Positions 29,470 to 40,207 of a stretch of DNA of 58,630 bases are shown here, piece by piece. Positions within the stretch are counted from its first letter, which is position 1. Every line of letters begins with the position of its first letter. Below the pieces are notes generated by a model. It searched no databases. It worked only from the letters and a program-made list of their open reading frames with translations, and was not told the origin of the DNA. The position numbers and the translations under genes are program-made. Origin of the DNA: an uncultured Bacteroidota bacterium (lineage in GTDB: Bacteria; Bacteroidota; Bacteroidia; Chitinophagales; Saprospiraceae); NCBI GenBank assembly GCA_903905445.1, contig CAIVGO010000253.1:1-58630 (forward strand). Direction: 5' to 3'.

Positions 29470-29790
29470 TTAGTTGCGAATTTTATCCAAAAATGAAATA
29501 TCAGTCGATTTTGTATTGCGGTAGATCATCACCAGAATACCTAAGCCAACCGCCGCTTCAGCAGCAGCAACGACCATGATGAAAAATACCATGATTTGGC
29601 CCTGTCCATCCGACAAATAGGTGGAAAATGCGGCCAACAACAGGTTTACAGCATTGAGCATCAACTCAATACACATTAATACTACGATTGCATTACGGCG
29701 TATGAGCACCCCAAATACCCCAATACAAAACAGGATGGAACTGAGGTACACGTAATAATCGATCGGAACAGATTTTATGATTTCGAGCAT
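29470..29790 (-). CDS. nuoK: NADH-quinone oxidoreductase subunit K
   Basis: IGVFGVLIRRNAIVVLMCIELMLNAVNL. Confidence 0.95.
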   Translation of the reverse strand: MLEIIKSVPIDYYVYLSSILFCIGVFGVLIRRNAIVVLMCIELMLNAVNLLLAAFSTYLSDGQGQIMVFFIMVVAAAEAAVGLGILVMIYRNTKSTDISFLDKIRN

Positions 29791-29810
29791 GGCTGCGCTG
29801 AGTTGTCAGT

Positions 29811-30311
29811 TTAAATTTTAAGATCGCGTTTTCCTACCAATACGGCGCCGACCATGGCGGCCAAAAACAAAATACCGGCAATTTCAAAAGGCACCACGAA
29901 ATCGCGGAATAACACGGTTCCAAGGTTTTTGACCAGGCCCACAGCAGGATCGGCATTGGCCACTTGCTGCAGTTGAATGGTACCTTTTAGTGCACCCAAA
30001 AAGGTAAGCAGGAGCAAACCTGCGGCAATTGCTGCGGCAAATTTCCAACCCACCGATTTTTGTGGTTCAGTATCTTTATTCAAGTTGAGGAGCATCAGTA
30101 CAAACAGGAACAATACCATAATGGCACCTGCATACACGATAATATGGACCACTGCCAAAAATTGCGCATTGAGCAGAATGTAATGCGCTGCAATGGAAAA
30201 AAAGGTAAGAATCAAGTACAACACACTGTGAATTGGGTTTTTAGTAAACACCATCATCAGTGAAAAGAAGACTGAAACAACCGCCAGGGTCAGAAAAATG
30301 GCAAGTGTCAT
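29811..30311 (-). CDS. nuoJ: NADH-quinone oxidoreductase subunit J
   Basis: NPIHSVLYLILTFFSIAAHYILLNAQFLAVVHIIVYAGAIMVLFLFVLMLL. Confidence 0.95.
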   Translation of the reverse strand: MTLAIFLTLAVVSVFFSLMMVFTKNPIHSVLYLILTFFSIAAHYILLNAQFLAVVHIIVYAGAIMVLFLFVLMLLNLNKDTEPQKSVGWKFAAAIAAGLLLLTFLGALKGTIQLQQVANADPAVGLVKNLGTVLFRDFVVPFEIAGILFLAAMVGAVLVGKRDLKI

Positions 30312-30439
30312 GTCGGTTAGTCGTTAGTTAGCGCGCGGCTTGAATTAGGTGCGGCAAAGAAAAAATTCAGAATACTCTGGTTGAATGTCAGGAGGTTCTT
30401 GGGATAAAACAAGTTCCAGTAATCGGTAATGGGACAAGG

Positions 30440-31003
30440 TTATTTTGCCGTTTCAGAAGCCCATTTTGGCTCTTGCACATGCTTTTGGCGCTTGGTTACA
30501 TCAATGCGCGTATCGGGCGTTGTACCTTCAACCAACATATCTTTCCCAAAAATAAACCCATCGCGTGCATAATCGGAAGGCACAATACGATCCGTCAAGA
30601 AAATCGCTTCTTTTGGACATGCTTCCTCGCACAATCCGCAAAAAATACAACGCAACATGTTGATTTCGTACACTGCGGCGTATTTTTCCTCTTTATAAAG
30701 GTGTTCTTCGCCTTTTTCACGTTCTTCTGCTACCATGGTGATGGCTTCTGCTGGACAAGCCACGGCACACAACCCGCAAGCTGTACAGTTTTCACGGCCT
30801 TGTTCATCGCGTTTCAATACATGCCAGCCCCGAAAAACGGGTGCAAATTCGCGCTGCTGATCGGGGTACTTCACCGTAGCAGGCTTCATGAAAAAGTGCC
30901 GTATAGTAATCGACATCCCTTTGAGAATAGCTGGAAGGTAAATACGCTCCCAAAAATTCATCTTTTTATTGACAACGTGTACGGAACGGTTAGTCAGTTG
31001 CAT
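30440..31003 (-). CDS. nuoI: NADH-quinone oxidoreductase subunit I
   Basis: Two 4Fe-4S motifs CTACGLCAVACP and CIFCGLCEEACP. Confidence 0.95.
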   Translation of the reverse strand: MQLTNRSVHVVNKKMNFWERIYLPAILKGMSITIRHFFMKPATVKYPDQQREFAPVFRGWHVLKRDEQGRENCTACGLCAVACPAEAITMVAEEREKGEEHLYKEEKYAAVYEINMLRCIFCGLCEEACPKEAIFLTDRIVPSDYARDGFIFGKDMLVEGTTPDTRIDVTKRQKHVQEPKWASETAK

Positions 31004-31055
31004 ATTTTTTTAATATTTCTTTTGCTGATCGAATAGGATCGCTTTAATCCCAATT

Positions 31056-32090
31056 TTAATTCCCAAATAACAGAATGCCACCCCCTGTTAATACCATGTT
31101 CAAAATGGCCAATGGAATGAGTGATTTCCAGCCCAGGTGCATCAATTGGTCGTACCGGAAGCGCGGAAGCGTCCAACGAATCCACATGAACACAAAAATG
31201 AAAAAGAAAATTTTGGCAAACAACACAATCGGGCCCATGAGTCCACCCAGCCATGCCGGATCCAAGCCCGGGAAATTGTACCCGCCAAAATAGAGGGTAG
31301 AAATCACTGCGCAGGAAATAAACATATTGATGTATTCGGCAAACAGGAAAAAGCCTAGTTTCATCGAACTATATTCGGTGTGGTAACCGCCAATCAATTC
31401 TGTTTCACATTCTGCCATATCAAAAGGCGCGCGGTTGCACTCTGCCAGGGCACAGGTAAAGAAGATGATAAAACCCAATGGCTGATAAATGATGTTCCAG
31501 CCAAAACCGGTTTGTTGTTCGGCAATATCGCGCAAACTCAAACTGCCGGAAATCATCACCACCGAAATAAGCGCAAGGCCCATCGCCAATTCGTACGAAA
31601 TCATCTGCGAACTGGCACGAATCGCACCATACAGCGAATATTTATTATTAGATGCCCAGCCGCCAATCATGATGCCATACACACCCAGGGATACAAAACC
31701 CATGATGTACAAAATACCAATGTTGATGTTGGTCACCTGCAAATCAATGGAACCGCCAAATAAGGTCAGTTGCGTACCCCAAGGAATCACCGCACTGGTC
31801 ATACAAGCCACAAAAATGAACGCCCCAGGCGCCAGGATATACAACCATTTTTCTGCCTGATTGGGCATAAAATCTTCTTTGGTAAACATTTTTACCCCGT
31901 CGGCAATCGGTTGCAAAAGTCCCCAGGGGCCAGCGCGATCCGGACCAATGCGATCCTGCATGAACGCGGCAATTTTGCGCTCGCCATAAGTAGAGTAGGC
32001 TGCAACACCCAACGTAATGGTAAACAAAACGACAATCAAGATCATTTTTTCAACCACAACGGCAAACACGAACAGTAATAAAATACTCAT
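31056..32090 (-). CDS. nuoH: NADH-quinone oxidoreductase subunit H
   Basis: GERKIAAFMQDRIGPDRAGPWGLLQPIADGVKMFTKEDFMP. Confidence 0.95.
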   Translation of the reverse strand: MSILLLFVFAVVVEKMILIVVLFTITLGVAAYSTYGERKIAAFMQDRIGPDRAGPWGLLQPIADGVKMFTKEDFMPNQAEKWLYILAPGAFIFVACMTSAVIPWGTQLTLFGGSIDLQVTNINIGILYIMGFVSLGVYGIMIGGWASNNKYSLYGAIRASSQMISYELAMGLALISVVMISGSLSLRDIAEQQTGFGWNIIYQPLGFIIFFTCALAECNRAPFDMAECETELIGGYHTEYSSMKLGFFLFAEYINMFISCAVISTLYFGGYNFPGLDPAWLGGLMGPIVLFAKIFFFIFVFMWIRWTLPRFRYDQLMHLGWKSLIPLAILNMVLTGGGILLFGN

Positions 32091-32131
32091 ATTAATTGGT
32101 ATTTAACCAGAATTCAACTTTTTTGAATGAA

Positions 32132-33064
32132 TTAGCGGACCGTTAGTGCCTTTTGGCCATAATGACCTTGGGCAATTACAGAATGCCGATCAATGCTGCG
32201 TGGACCTTCCACCACCCAATCGCCGGGTGCTTTTTTCTCAAAACGACAAGTATTGCAAATGAAATCATGCACCTCACCGTATTTGTCTTTGCGGGCGGTT
32301 ACGCGGAAAACTTCGTTGCCATACATCCACACCACGGCTTTACCGCTGCAGGTTGGACATTCGCGGTGGGCATCCATCGGATCGAGGAACCAAACGCGGC
32401 TTTTGAAGCGGAAGGTACGATCGGTCAAGGCACCCACTGGACAAACATCAATGACGTTGCCAGAGAAATCATTGTCAATCGCCTTTTCAATCATCGTACT
32501 GATTTCCGAATGGTCGCCGCGGTTCAAAATACCGTGTACGCGGTTGTCGGTCAACTGATTGGCGACATACACACAACGGTAGCACAAAATGCAACGGGTC
32601 ATGTGTAATTTGATATAAGGACCGATGTCGATTTTTTCGAACGTACGGCGTTCAAATTCATAACGCGTGCCTGCTGCGCCGTGTTCGAAAGCCAAATCCT
32701 GCAAATGACACTCACCTGCCTGATCGCAAATAGGGCAATCGAGCGGGTGGTTGAGCAGCAAAAACTCCACCACACCGGCGCGTGCTTTTTGCACTTCCTC
32801 GCTGGTGATATTGGCCACTTCCATCCCATCCATGACCATGGTTTGGCAGGAAGTAACGAGTTTGGGCATTGGGCGCGGGTCTTTTTCAGAGCCTTTAGTT
32901 ACTTTCACCAAACAGGTGCGGCATTTGCTGCCCGAACCTTGTAGGGTAGAGTAGTAGCACATGGCGGGCGGCACAATATCGCCTCCAATCATGCGGGCTG
33001 CCTGCAGGATGGTGGTGCCATCGGGCACTTCCATTTCGAATCCGTCTATTTTTACTTTTGGCAT
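32132..33064 (-). CDS. nuoG: NADH-quinone oxidoreductase subunit G, short form (2Fe-2S/4Fe-4S N-terminal module)
   Basis: MPKVKIDGFEMEVPDGTTILQAA, CPICDQAGECHLQD, CILCYRCV; start reset to ATG 33064. Confidence 0.88.
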   Translation of the reverse strand: MPKVKIDGFEMEVPDGTTILQAARMIGGDIVPPAMCYYSTLQGSGSKCRTCLVKVTKGSEKDPRPMPKLVTSCQTMVMDGMEVANITSEEVQKARAGVVEFLLLNHPLDCPICDQAGECHLQDLAFEHGAAGTRYEFERRTFEKIDIGPYIKLHMTRCILCYRCVYVANQLTDNRVHGILNRGDHSEISTMIEKAIDNDFSGNVIDVCPVGALTDRTFRFKSRVWFLDPMDAHRECPTCSGKAVVWMYGNEVFRVTARKDKYGEVHDFICNTCRFEKKAPGDWVVEGPRSIDRHSVIAQGHYGQKALTVR

Positions 33065-33105
33065 AGCAGTTATGCTGGTTGTATTATTTGTAAGTGTTGG
33101 ATTAA

Positions 33106-34446
33106 TTATACGGCAACCGGTTCGCGCACCAACCCATAATTCCGTTCCATACAAGCTTTCGGCTCATGTACGTGCCACTCAAATTCTTCCCGGAAATGCC
33201 GCACCGCTGCTGCAACCGGCCAGGCCGCTGCATCACCCAGTGGACAAATGGTATTACCTTCAATCTTTTTCGCGATATCCACCAACATATCAATGTCCGA
33301 TAGTTTGCCTTGGCCATTTTCCATGCGCCAAAGTACTTTTTCCATCCAGCCTGTACCTTCGCGGCAAGGAGAACATTGTCCGCAAGATTCGTGGCGGTAA
33401 AAACGCGCAAAATTCCAGGTATTGCGCACAATGCATTGATCTTCATCGTACACAATGAATCCACCCGAACCCAACATAGAGCCGGAAACGAAACCACCAT
33501 CCGACAAACTTTCGTAGGTCATCAGGCGCTGTTCGCCGTTGGCTGTTTTATTAATCAGGAAATGCGGCAAAATAGGCACTGAAGACCCACCTGGCACACA
33601 AGCCTTTAATTTTTTACCATTTTTAATACCACCGCAGTATTCATCCGAGTAGATGAACTCTTCCACGGGAACGCCCAATTCAATTTCATACACCCCAGGA
33701 CGGTTGATATTTCCGCCTGCGCTGATCAATTTGGTACCTGTGCTTTTGCCGATGCCGATTTTAGCATATTCGTCGCCGCCATCGTTGATAATTGGCACGA
33801 CGGCAGCAATGGTTTCTACGTTATTTACCACCGTTGGACTTGCCCACAAGCCTTTTACGGCCGGAAACGGTGGTTTTACGCGTGGATTACCGCGTTTGCC
33901 TTCCAGACTTTCGATCAAAGCCGTTTCTTCCCCGCAGATATACGCACCTGCGCCCGGAGCTACATATAAATCGAGGTCGTAACCCGATCCGAGGATGTTT
34001 TTACCTAACCAGCCATTGGCATAAGCCTCTTGAATGGCTTTTTCCAGGATAAACACGATCCAGGAATACTCACCGCGGATATAGATATAGGAAGTATTGG
34101 CACCCAATGCATAACTGGAGGTAATCATACCTTCAATCAGCAAATGCGGGATTTTTTCCATCAAATAGCGGTCCTTGAACGTACCAGGCTCGCTTTCGTC
34201 GGCATTGCACAACAAATAGCGTGGTACCCCTTCCGGTTTTGCCAGAAAAGACCATTTCATACCCGTTGGAAAGCCCGCGCCACCGCGACCGCGTAAGCCG
34301 GATTTTTTCACTTCTTCCAAAACGCCGTCGGGCGACATGGTTTTCAGTGCTTTTTCCACAGAGCGGTAGCCGCCTTGTTTGCGGTACACTTCGTAGGTGC
34401 GGATGCCCTCTACTTGGGCGTGTTCAATCAGGAGTTTGCGTCCCAT
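33106..34446 (-). CDS. nuoF: NADH-quinone oxidoreductase subunit F
   Basis: GLRGRGGAGFPTGMKWSF, GAGAYICGEETALIESLEGKRGNPRVKPPFP, ESCGQCSPCREGTGW. Confidence 0.96.
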   Translation of the reverse strand: MGRKLLIEHAQVEGIRTYEVYRKQGGYRSVEKALKTMSPDGVLEEVKKSGLRGRGGAGFPTGMKWSFLAKPEGVPRYLLCNADESEPGTFKDRYLMEKIPHLLIEGMITSSYALGANTSYIYIRGEYSWIVFILEKAIQEAYANGWLGKNILGSGYDLDLYVAPGAGAYICGEETALIESLEGKRGNPRVKPPFPAVKGLWASPTVVNNVETIAAVVPIINDGGDEYAKIGIGKSTGTKLISAGGNINRPGVYEIELGVPVEEFIYSDEYCGGIKNGKKLKACVPGGSSVPILPHFLINKTANGEQRLMTYESLSDGGFVSGSMLGSGGFIVYDEDQCIVRNTWNFARFYRHESCGQCSPCREGTGWMEKVLWRMENGQGKLSDIDMLVDIAKKIEGNTICPLGDAAAWPVAAAVRHFREEFEWHVHEPKACMERNYGLVREPVAV

Positions 34447-34476
34447 TTTATCGAAAATAGTTGAAATTCAACAAAT

Positions 34477-34884
34477 TTATTTTGTGATGCGCTTGCCGTC
34501 CTCGTCGTACTGCTCCAATTCTTTCAGCAAATCTTCTTTCAACAAACTGGGTTCAACGACCGCGCCATTGAATTCAGTGTTGGGGCAAACCGCTACCAGC
34601 ATGCCTTCTGTTTCCATCTCATCCAGCCACTCAAGGAGTTCATTTACATCAAGTTCCATCACATCGTACTCCTCAAAATCGGCGGCTTTGCGGAAGGTTT
34701 CTGCAATTTCAGGATCCGGGAAAAACGGCAGAATGTCTGCATTATCGTCATCGCCCAACATGGCCCAGCCTTCTTCGTCGCCCAAACCAAACACGACTTC
34801 GGATTCTGCTACTTTCTTGATGAAATATTCGTAGCGTTTCTCTCCTGGTTTTTTGAATATTTTTTCTACTTCTGCAGGTGTCAT
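34477..34884 (-). CDS. DUF2750-like protein embedded in nuo operon
   Basis: MTPAEVEKIFKKPGEKRYEYFIKKVAESEVVFGLGDEEGWAML...LPFFPDPEIAETF...EEYDVMELDVNELLEWLDEMETEGMLVAVCPN; TTG start at 34905 also possible. Confidence 0.72.
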   Translation of the reverse strand: MTPAEVEKIFKKPGEKRYEYFIKKVAESEVVFGLGDEEGWAMLGDDDNADILPFFPDPEIAETFRKAADFEEYDVMELDVNELLEWLDEMETEGMLVAVCPNTEFNGAVVEPSLLKEDLLKELEQYDEDGKRITK

Positions 34885-34905
34885 TGCAATTTGTTTAAGG
34901 ATCAA

Positions 34906-35451
34906 TTAATGCATTTTCCAGGTGCCCTTGTCAATTTTACCCGCGCGACAATCTTCCAAAAATTGGTCAATCTTGGCCTCTGTCAGGTGTTCATGGTAAA
35001 ATTCGCCGACTTGCATCATGGGTGCGTATCCGCAGGCGCCTAAGCATTCCACTTCTTTGATGGTAAAAACGCCATCGGCAGTAGTTTCGCCGGTAGCGAT
35101 GCCCAATTTTTGTTGGGTATAGGCAATGATTCGCTCTGCTCCTTCAATCGCACAAGGGCCGGTATGGCAAAATTCCAAAACATAGTTACCGACCGGCTGC
35201 AAGTTGTACATGGAATAAAAAGTTGCCACTTCATACACCTCAATCGGTTGAATGCCCATGACCGCTGCCACCTGGTCCATCGCAGCGATGCTGAGCCAAC
35301 CGTGGTTTTCTTCCTGTGCAATGTGCAGAATACGCAGGATTGCACTTTTATGTTTTCCTTCCGGAAATTTTTGCATCAATGCTTTCGCTTCCGCCAAAGC
35401 GGCTTCAGAGAACTGGAACGGTGTTCCGTGGGTAGCACTTGTGGTTGTCAT
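34906..35451 (-). CDS. nuoE: NADH-quinone oxidoreductase subunit E
   Basis: ATFYSMYNLQPVGNYVLEFCHTGPCAIEGA, VECLGACGYAPMMQV. Confidence 0.95.
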   Translation of the reverse strand: MTTTSATHGTPFQFSEAALAEAKALMQKFPEGKHKSAILRILHIAQEENHGWLSIAAMDQVAAVMGIQPIEVYEVATFYSMYNLQPVGNYVLEFCHTGPCAIEGAERIIAYTQQKLGIATGETTADGVFTIKEVECLGACGYAPMMQVGEFYHEHLTEAKIDQFLEDCRAGKIDKGTWKMH

Positions 35452-35463
35452 TTATTCTAATAT

Positions 35464-36669
35464 TTAAGCGTCTAATTCTCCGGCGATTACATTCATAGAG
35501 CTCATCGTCAGGATGGCATCTGAAAGCATAGCGCCTTTAATCATTTCGGGATAGGCCTGGTAGAAAATGAAACAAGGCCGACGGAAGTGCAAACGGTAAG
35601 GGGTACGGCCGCCATCGCTGGTGAGGTAAAACCCAAGTTCGCCATTACCGCCTTCTACTGCATGGTACACTTCTCCTTTTGGAATCGGAACTTCACCCAT
35701 CACCACTTTAAAGTGATAAATGAGGGCTTCCATTTTGGTGTACACATCGGGTTTATCGGGCAAGTAATAATCGGGCACATCGGCGTGGTAAGCGCCTTCT
35801 GGCAAGTTATTGTAAGCGTCGTTGATCAGTTTGAGCGATTGGCGAATTTCTTCCTGGCGCACCATAAAGCGGTCGTAGGTATCGCCGTTTTCGCCCACCG
35901 GGATGGTAAAATCGAAATCGTTGTAGCTGGAATAAGGTTCCATCACGCGAACATCGTAATCGACACCGGCTGCGCGCAGGTTTGGACCCGTAAATCCGTA
36001 GCTAAGCGCCTTGTCGGCAGTAATCGGGCCAGCGCCAATGCAACGATCCATAAAGATCCGGTTGCGTTCGAGCAGGCTGCCAAATTCTTCAAATTTCGGT
36101 GGGAAGGTTTTCAAAAAGTCCTTCAACAAGCGGTGAAAACGCGGAGAAAAATCACGCTCCATGCCGCCAATCCGGCCAATATTGGTCGTCAAACGCGTGC
36201 CACAAACTTCCTCAAACAGGTCGTAAATGCGTTCGCGTTCTTGGAAAACGTAGGTAAAGCCCGTCAAAGCGCCCGTATCTACCCCAATTACTGAGTTGCA
36301 CACCAGGTGGTCGGCAATACGTGAGAGTTCCATAATGATGATGCGCATGTACTGTGCGCGTTTTGGAAGCTCAATTTTGGCGAGTTTTTCGACCGTCATG
36401 TGCCAGCCCATGTTGTTGATGGGGGAGGAGCAATAGTTGAGTCGGTCGGTAATGGGTGTCACCTGATTGAAAGGACGGCGTTCGGCCAGTTTTTCAAATG
36501 CGCGGTGGATATATCCGATGGTAGGCTCGGCGCTCACGATTTTTTCCCCGTCCATTTTCAGGACATTTTGGAAAATGCCGTGGGTGGCGGGGTGGGTTGG
36601 ACCCAAATTGAGCGTCGCTAATTCGCCTTCGAAGTTATCTAATTGAGAAAAATAGGATTGAACCTGCAT
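35464..36669 (-). CDS. nuoD: NADH-quinone oxidoreductase subunit D
   Basis: LNLGPTHPATHGIFQNVLKMDGE, ERRPFNQVTPITDRLNYCSSPINNMGW. Confidence 0.96.
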   Translation of the reverse strand: MQVQSYFSQLDNFEGELATLNLGPTHPATHGIFQNVLKMDGEKIVSAEPTIGYIHRAFEKLAERRPFNQVTPITDRLNYCSSPINNMGWHMTVEKLAKIELPKRAQYMRIIIMELSRIADHLVCNSVIGVDTGALTGFTYVFQERERIYDLFEEVCGTRLTTNIGRIGGMERDFSPRFHRLLKDFLKTFPPKFEEFGSLLERNRIFMDRCIGAGPITADKALSYGFTGPNLRAAGVDYDVRVMEPYSSYNDFDFTIPVGENGDTYDRFMVRQEEIRQSLKLINDAYNNLPEGAYHADVPDYYLPDKPDVYTKMEALIYHFKVVMGEVPIPKGEVYHAVEGGNGELGFYLTSDGGRTPYRLHFRRPCFIFYQAYPEMIKGAMLSDAILTMSSMNVIAGELDA

Positions 36670-36687
36670 TTCGCGGAATATTAAAGT

Positions 36688-37224
36688 TTAGTCGAGCCTT
36701 TGTTGATAGTTTCCTTCGCGGCCAAAAAAGCGGTCGTCTTTATCGGTACGGGTTCCGTCTTCCAGTTTGAATTCTTTCCGCATTGGGAAAACGTCCATGT
36801 CGTCCACATTCAGGATACGGCGCAAGTCGGGATGTCCTGTAAAAATTACCCCGAAAAAGTCGTACTCCTGGCGTTCCATCCAGTTGGCAGAAGGCCATAA
36901 GCCGGTGAGGCTAGGAATATGTGGATCTGCCACCGGAATCCAAACGCGCACCCGAATACGGCGGTTATCCATCCAGTTATGCAAGTGGTAGGTAAGTCCC
37001 AATTCCCGGCCAGTTTGGTCGGGGTAATGGATCGCATTGAGGGTAGTCAGGAAGTGATAGTTCAAATCCTTGTCTTCCTTTAGCAGGGTGAGCAGTCCGA
37101 TCAGACTTTCTCTTGCGGTTTCAACGATCAGGATTCCGTCATAGGCCGTTTCCGAACCGAGCACCATTTCAGCGGCGTGCTGCATGATCCGGGCGTGCAC
37201 TAATTCATTTGTTAAACTGCTCAT
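36688..37224 (-). CDS. nuoC: NADH-quinone oxidoreductase subunit C
   Basis: WPSANWMERQEYDFFGVIFTGHPDLRRILNVDD. Confidence 0.95.
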   Translation of the reverse strand: MSSLTNELVHARIMQHAAEMVLGSETAYDGILIVETARESLIGLLTLLKEDKDLNYHFLTTLNAIHYPDQTGRELGLTYHLHNWMDNRRIRVRVWIPVADPHIPSLTGLWPSANWMERQEYDFFGVIFTGHPDLRRILNVDDMDVFPMRKEFKLEDGTRTDKDDRFFGREGNYQQRLD

Positions 37225-37272
37225 ATAAAAGGTATGGCTGAATGTTCGTTTTGTCTCGACTTGGCCGAAAAG

Positions 37273-37812
37273 TTATCCGATCTGGTATTTTTCGAGCAGG
37301 TGTTGGTATTCAGGAGAGTAACGGCGGCGTGCTGGTTCATTTTTAACCAACTCCTGAATTTTCATGACCCCGTCAATAATTTGTTCCGGGCGTGGCGGGC
37401 AACCTGGCACGTACACGTCTACAGGAATGACTTTATCAATCCCTTGCAGTACCGAATAGGTATCAAAAATGCCGCCAGAACTTGCGCAAGCACCTACGGC
37501 AATCACCCATTTAGGTTCAGCCATTTGGGTGTACACTTGTTTGAGGATCGGACCCATTTTTTTGGCAATGGTACCCATGACCATCAGCAAGTCGGCCTGA
37601 CGTGGCGAGAACGAAAGCCGTTCCATGCCGAACCGGGCAAGGTCGTAATTGGCACCCATGGTAGCCATGAATTCAATACCGCAACAAGAAGTAGCGAATG
37701 GAAGGGGCCAAATGGAGTTGGCGCGGGCCAAACCGATGGCTTTGCTCATAGAAGTGGCGTAAAAACCTTCTCCGCCAAATCCTTCAGGCATTTCTGCAGC
37801 GTTGATCGACAT
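37273..37812 (-). CDS. nuoB: NADH-quinone oxidoreductase subunit B
   Basis: [46 protein letters not shown]. Confidence 0.96.
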   Translation of the reverse strand: MSINAAEMPEGFGGEGFYATSMSKAIGLARANSIWPLPFATSCCGIEFMATMGANYDLARFGMERLSFSPRQADLLMVMGTIAKKMGPILKQVYTQMAEPKWVIAVGACASSGGIFDTYSVLQGIDKVIPVDVYVPGCPPRPEQIIDGVMKIQELVKNEPARRRYSPEYQHLLEKYQIG

Positions 37813-37890
37813 AATACTTTATGTTATACGTGAACAGACAGGGTAAAATTTATTGATTTGATTTTCAAGGGATTATCTAAAATTTAGATG

Positions 37891-38253
37891 CTATTTTTCC
37901 CAGTTTAAGGCACCTTTTAGCAGCACGTAGTAAAAGCCTACTAAAAAGACGCCCACAAACATCAGCACCGCGGAGAAGCCTTCCCAACCCATTGCCCGGA
38001 AGTTAACCGCATACGGATAAAAGAAAATGACCTCCACGTCGAATAAAACGAACAAAATGGCGGTCATGAAATATTTGATTGAAACGGGTATCCGGGCATT
38101 TCCTTGTCCTTCAATACCACATTCAAAGTTTTCGTTTTTCTTACTGCTTTTGCGACGTGGTCCCAAAAACGGCACCACAATGAGTACAAACGCAACAAAT
38201 GCGATTGCAACGAGTGCTTGCAGCACGATGGGCAAGTATCCAGATGGCTCCAT
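37891..38253 (-). CDS. nuoA: NADH-quinone oxidoreductase subunit A
   Basis: ENFECGIEGQGNARIPVSIKYFMTAILFVLFDVEVIFFYPYAV. Confidence 0.95.
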   Translation of the reverse strand: MEPSGYLPIVLQALVAIAFVAFVLIVVPFLGPRRKSSKKNENFECGIEGQGNARIPVSIKYFMTAILFVLFDVEVIFFYPYAVNFRAMGWEGFSAVLMFVGVFLVGFYYVLLKGALNWEK

Positions 38254-38344
38254 GCGTATGGTAGTTTTACTGTTATAAACAGATTAAATGATCAATGGTT
38301 TGAAACCTAAACTTACTTCAATGGGTAAGATCGGATTTCGGCGG

Positions 38345-38376
38345 CAAAGGTAGAACAATTCGTTGCACATTTTGCC
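38345..38376 (-). promoter_or_regulatory. nuo operon promoter (-33 / -7)
   Basis: On minus strand TTTTGT ... 19-bp spacer ... TACCTTTG; matches Bacteroidetes TTG/TAnnTTTG consensus. Confidence 0.6.
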
Positions 38377-38501
38377 ACTAACAAAATTGTACTTTTTACA
38401 CTATTTAAAAGAAATTTGCTTCTTTAGAATGATTCCAGGTGATTTATATCAAGAAGCATACCGCTTATTGCCAAAAAAAGTAGAACATTTGCAAAAAATT
38501 A

Positions 38502-39272
38502 ATGCAGATGAACAGAGATTCCATTCTTGGTTTGAGTATAGCCTTTCTGGCGGTGGTTTTTGTGATGTGGCAAACGCCCAGCAAAACAGTACATGAAAAC
38601 GAAGCGCCTGGACCAAAAGCCCATTTGGATGCGGCTTATGGAACGCCTTTAATTGATGGAAGTGGTACCGACGAAATTTGGCAGGAAGCGCCCTGGTTGC
38701 CACTCGATCAGGTCTGGATTGGTCAAACGCCTGCTCCGGAAGATTTTAACGGTCGCTACAAAATTGCCTGGGATGAAAACAACCTGTACATCCTGGCCGA
38801 AATAACCGATGATACTTTGATTGATATCCACCCGGATGGTTTGCTCAAATACTGGGACGATGATTGTTTGGAAATTTTCATTGATGAAGATGCTTCTGGC
38901 GGTAACCATCAGTACAATTACAACGCATTTGCCTATCATATTGCCCTGGATGGCAAGGTGGTCGATTGTGCTTCAGATTCTTCTTTTCAATATTTTAACG
39001 ACCATTGTTTGACCCGCAGAACAGGTTCGGGGAAAACCAGCACATGGGAAGTTGCTATGAAGATATTTGACGGCAATGATTACCAATTTGGCGGACAAAA
39101 CATTCCAAAATTACTTAAATCAGGCAAAAAAATGGGATTTGCCTTGGCGTACTGCGACAATGACCATTCGGCCGAGCGCGAGAATTTTATCGGCAATGTT
39201 TTTGTAGCAGGTACGGATAAAAACCGCGGCTGGATTGATGCCGGTATTTTTGGATTGCTCGAATTGAAATAA
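38502..39272 (+). CDS. Carbohydrate-binding family 9-like (CBM9) protein, membrane-anchored
   Basis: N-terminal [26 protein letters not shown]...[23 protein letters not shown]...[13 protein letters not shown]. Confidence 0.8.
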   Translation: MQMNRDSILGLSIAFLAVVFVMWQTPSKTVHENEAPGPKAHLDAAYGTPLIDGSGTDEIWQEAPWLPLDQVWIGQTPAPEDFNGRYKIAWDENNLYILAEITDDTLIDIHPDGLLKYWDDDCLEIFIDEDASGGNHQYNYNAFAYHIALDGKVVDCASDSSFQYFNDHCLTRRTGSGKTSTWEVAMKIFDGNDYQFGGQNIPKLLKSGKKMGFALAYCDNDHSAERENFIGNVFVAGTDKNRGWIDAGIFGLLELK

Positions 39273-39291
39273 CCTTTACACCTTATTATAT

Positions 39292-40170
39292 ATGCAATTA
39301 CTCGACGGGAAGGTATTGTCCCAAACCATTAAAGCCGAATTAGCACTGGAGGTAGCGCAATTGCGTGAAAAAGGCATGAAAGTACCCCATTTAGTGGCAG
39401 TGTTGATCGGTGAGAACGCAGCCAGCCAGGTTTATGTGGCCAGTAAAATCAAATCCTGCGAGGAAGTGGGTTTTAAAAGCACCATGATTCGCAGGGATGC
39501 CGATACCACCGAGGAAGAAGTCCTGGATATCGTCCGCAAGCTCAATGAAGACCCCGATGTAGACGGGTTTATCGTACAATTACCCTTGCCCAAGCATATC
39601 AACGAAGAAAAAGTTACCCTCGCGATTGATCACCGTAAAGATGTGGACGGTTTTCATCCCATCAATTTTGGACGGATGGCCCAGGGCTTGCCTGCGTTTT
39701 TACCTGCAACACCTTATGGCATCGTAGAGATTCTGCGCCGTTACAACATTGAAACCTCCGGTAAAAACTGTGTGGTGGTAGGTCGCAGCAACATTGTAGG
39801 CACACCGATCAGTATTTTGTTATCACGCAAGGGTTATCCCGGCGATTGTACCGTTACGCTTACCCATTCCCGCACGAAAGATTTAGCCGCAGAAGTGCGC
39901 CGCGCGGACATTATTGTTGCTGCAATCGGCATTCCCAATTTTGTACAAGGCGACTGGGTAAAAGAAGGCGCAGTAGTCATTGATGTGGGCATCAACCGCA
40001 TAGAAGACCCCAGCAAAAAAAGCGGCTTCCGTTTGGTGGGCGACGTTGATTTTGAAGCCGTTGCGCCTAAATGTTCATATATCACCCCGGTGCCGGGTGG
40101 GGTAGGGTTGATGACCGTTACGGCGTTGTTGATGAATACGTTGAAGGCTTGTACGGGGGAGATTTATTAG
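39292..40170 (+). CDS. folD: Bifunctional methylenetetrahydrofolate dehydrogenase / methenyl-THF cyclohydrolase
   Basis: [20 protein letters not shown] motif, [45 protein letters not shown]. Confidence 0.96.
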   Translation: MQLLDGKVLSQTIKAELALEVAQLREKGMKVPHLVAVLIGENAASQVYVASKIKSCEEVGFKSTMIRRDADTTEEEVLDIVRKLNEDPDVDGFIVQLPLPKHINEEKVTLAIDHRKDVDGFHPINFGRMAQGLPAFLPATPYGIVEILRRYNIETSGKNCVVVGRSNIVGTPISILLSRKGYPGDCTVTLTHSRTKDLAAEVRRADIIVAAIGIPNFVQGDWVKEGAVVIDVGINRIEDPSKKSGFRLVGDVDFEAVAPKCSYITPVPGGVGLMTVTALLMNTLKACTGEIY

Positions 40171-40207
40171 ACCCATTATTTAAAAAAGTTTGAACATTTT
40201 TTAGGCA

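Noticed and set aside
35587-36294. 235-aa plus-strand ORF
   Set aside because: Antisense shadow of nuoD, created by codon bias.
37234-37833. 199-aa plus-strand ORF
   Set aside because: Antisense shadow of nuoB.
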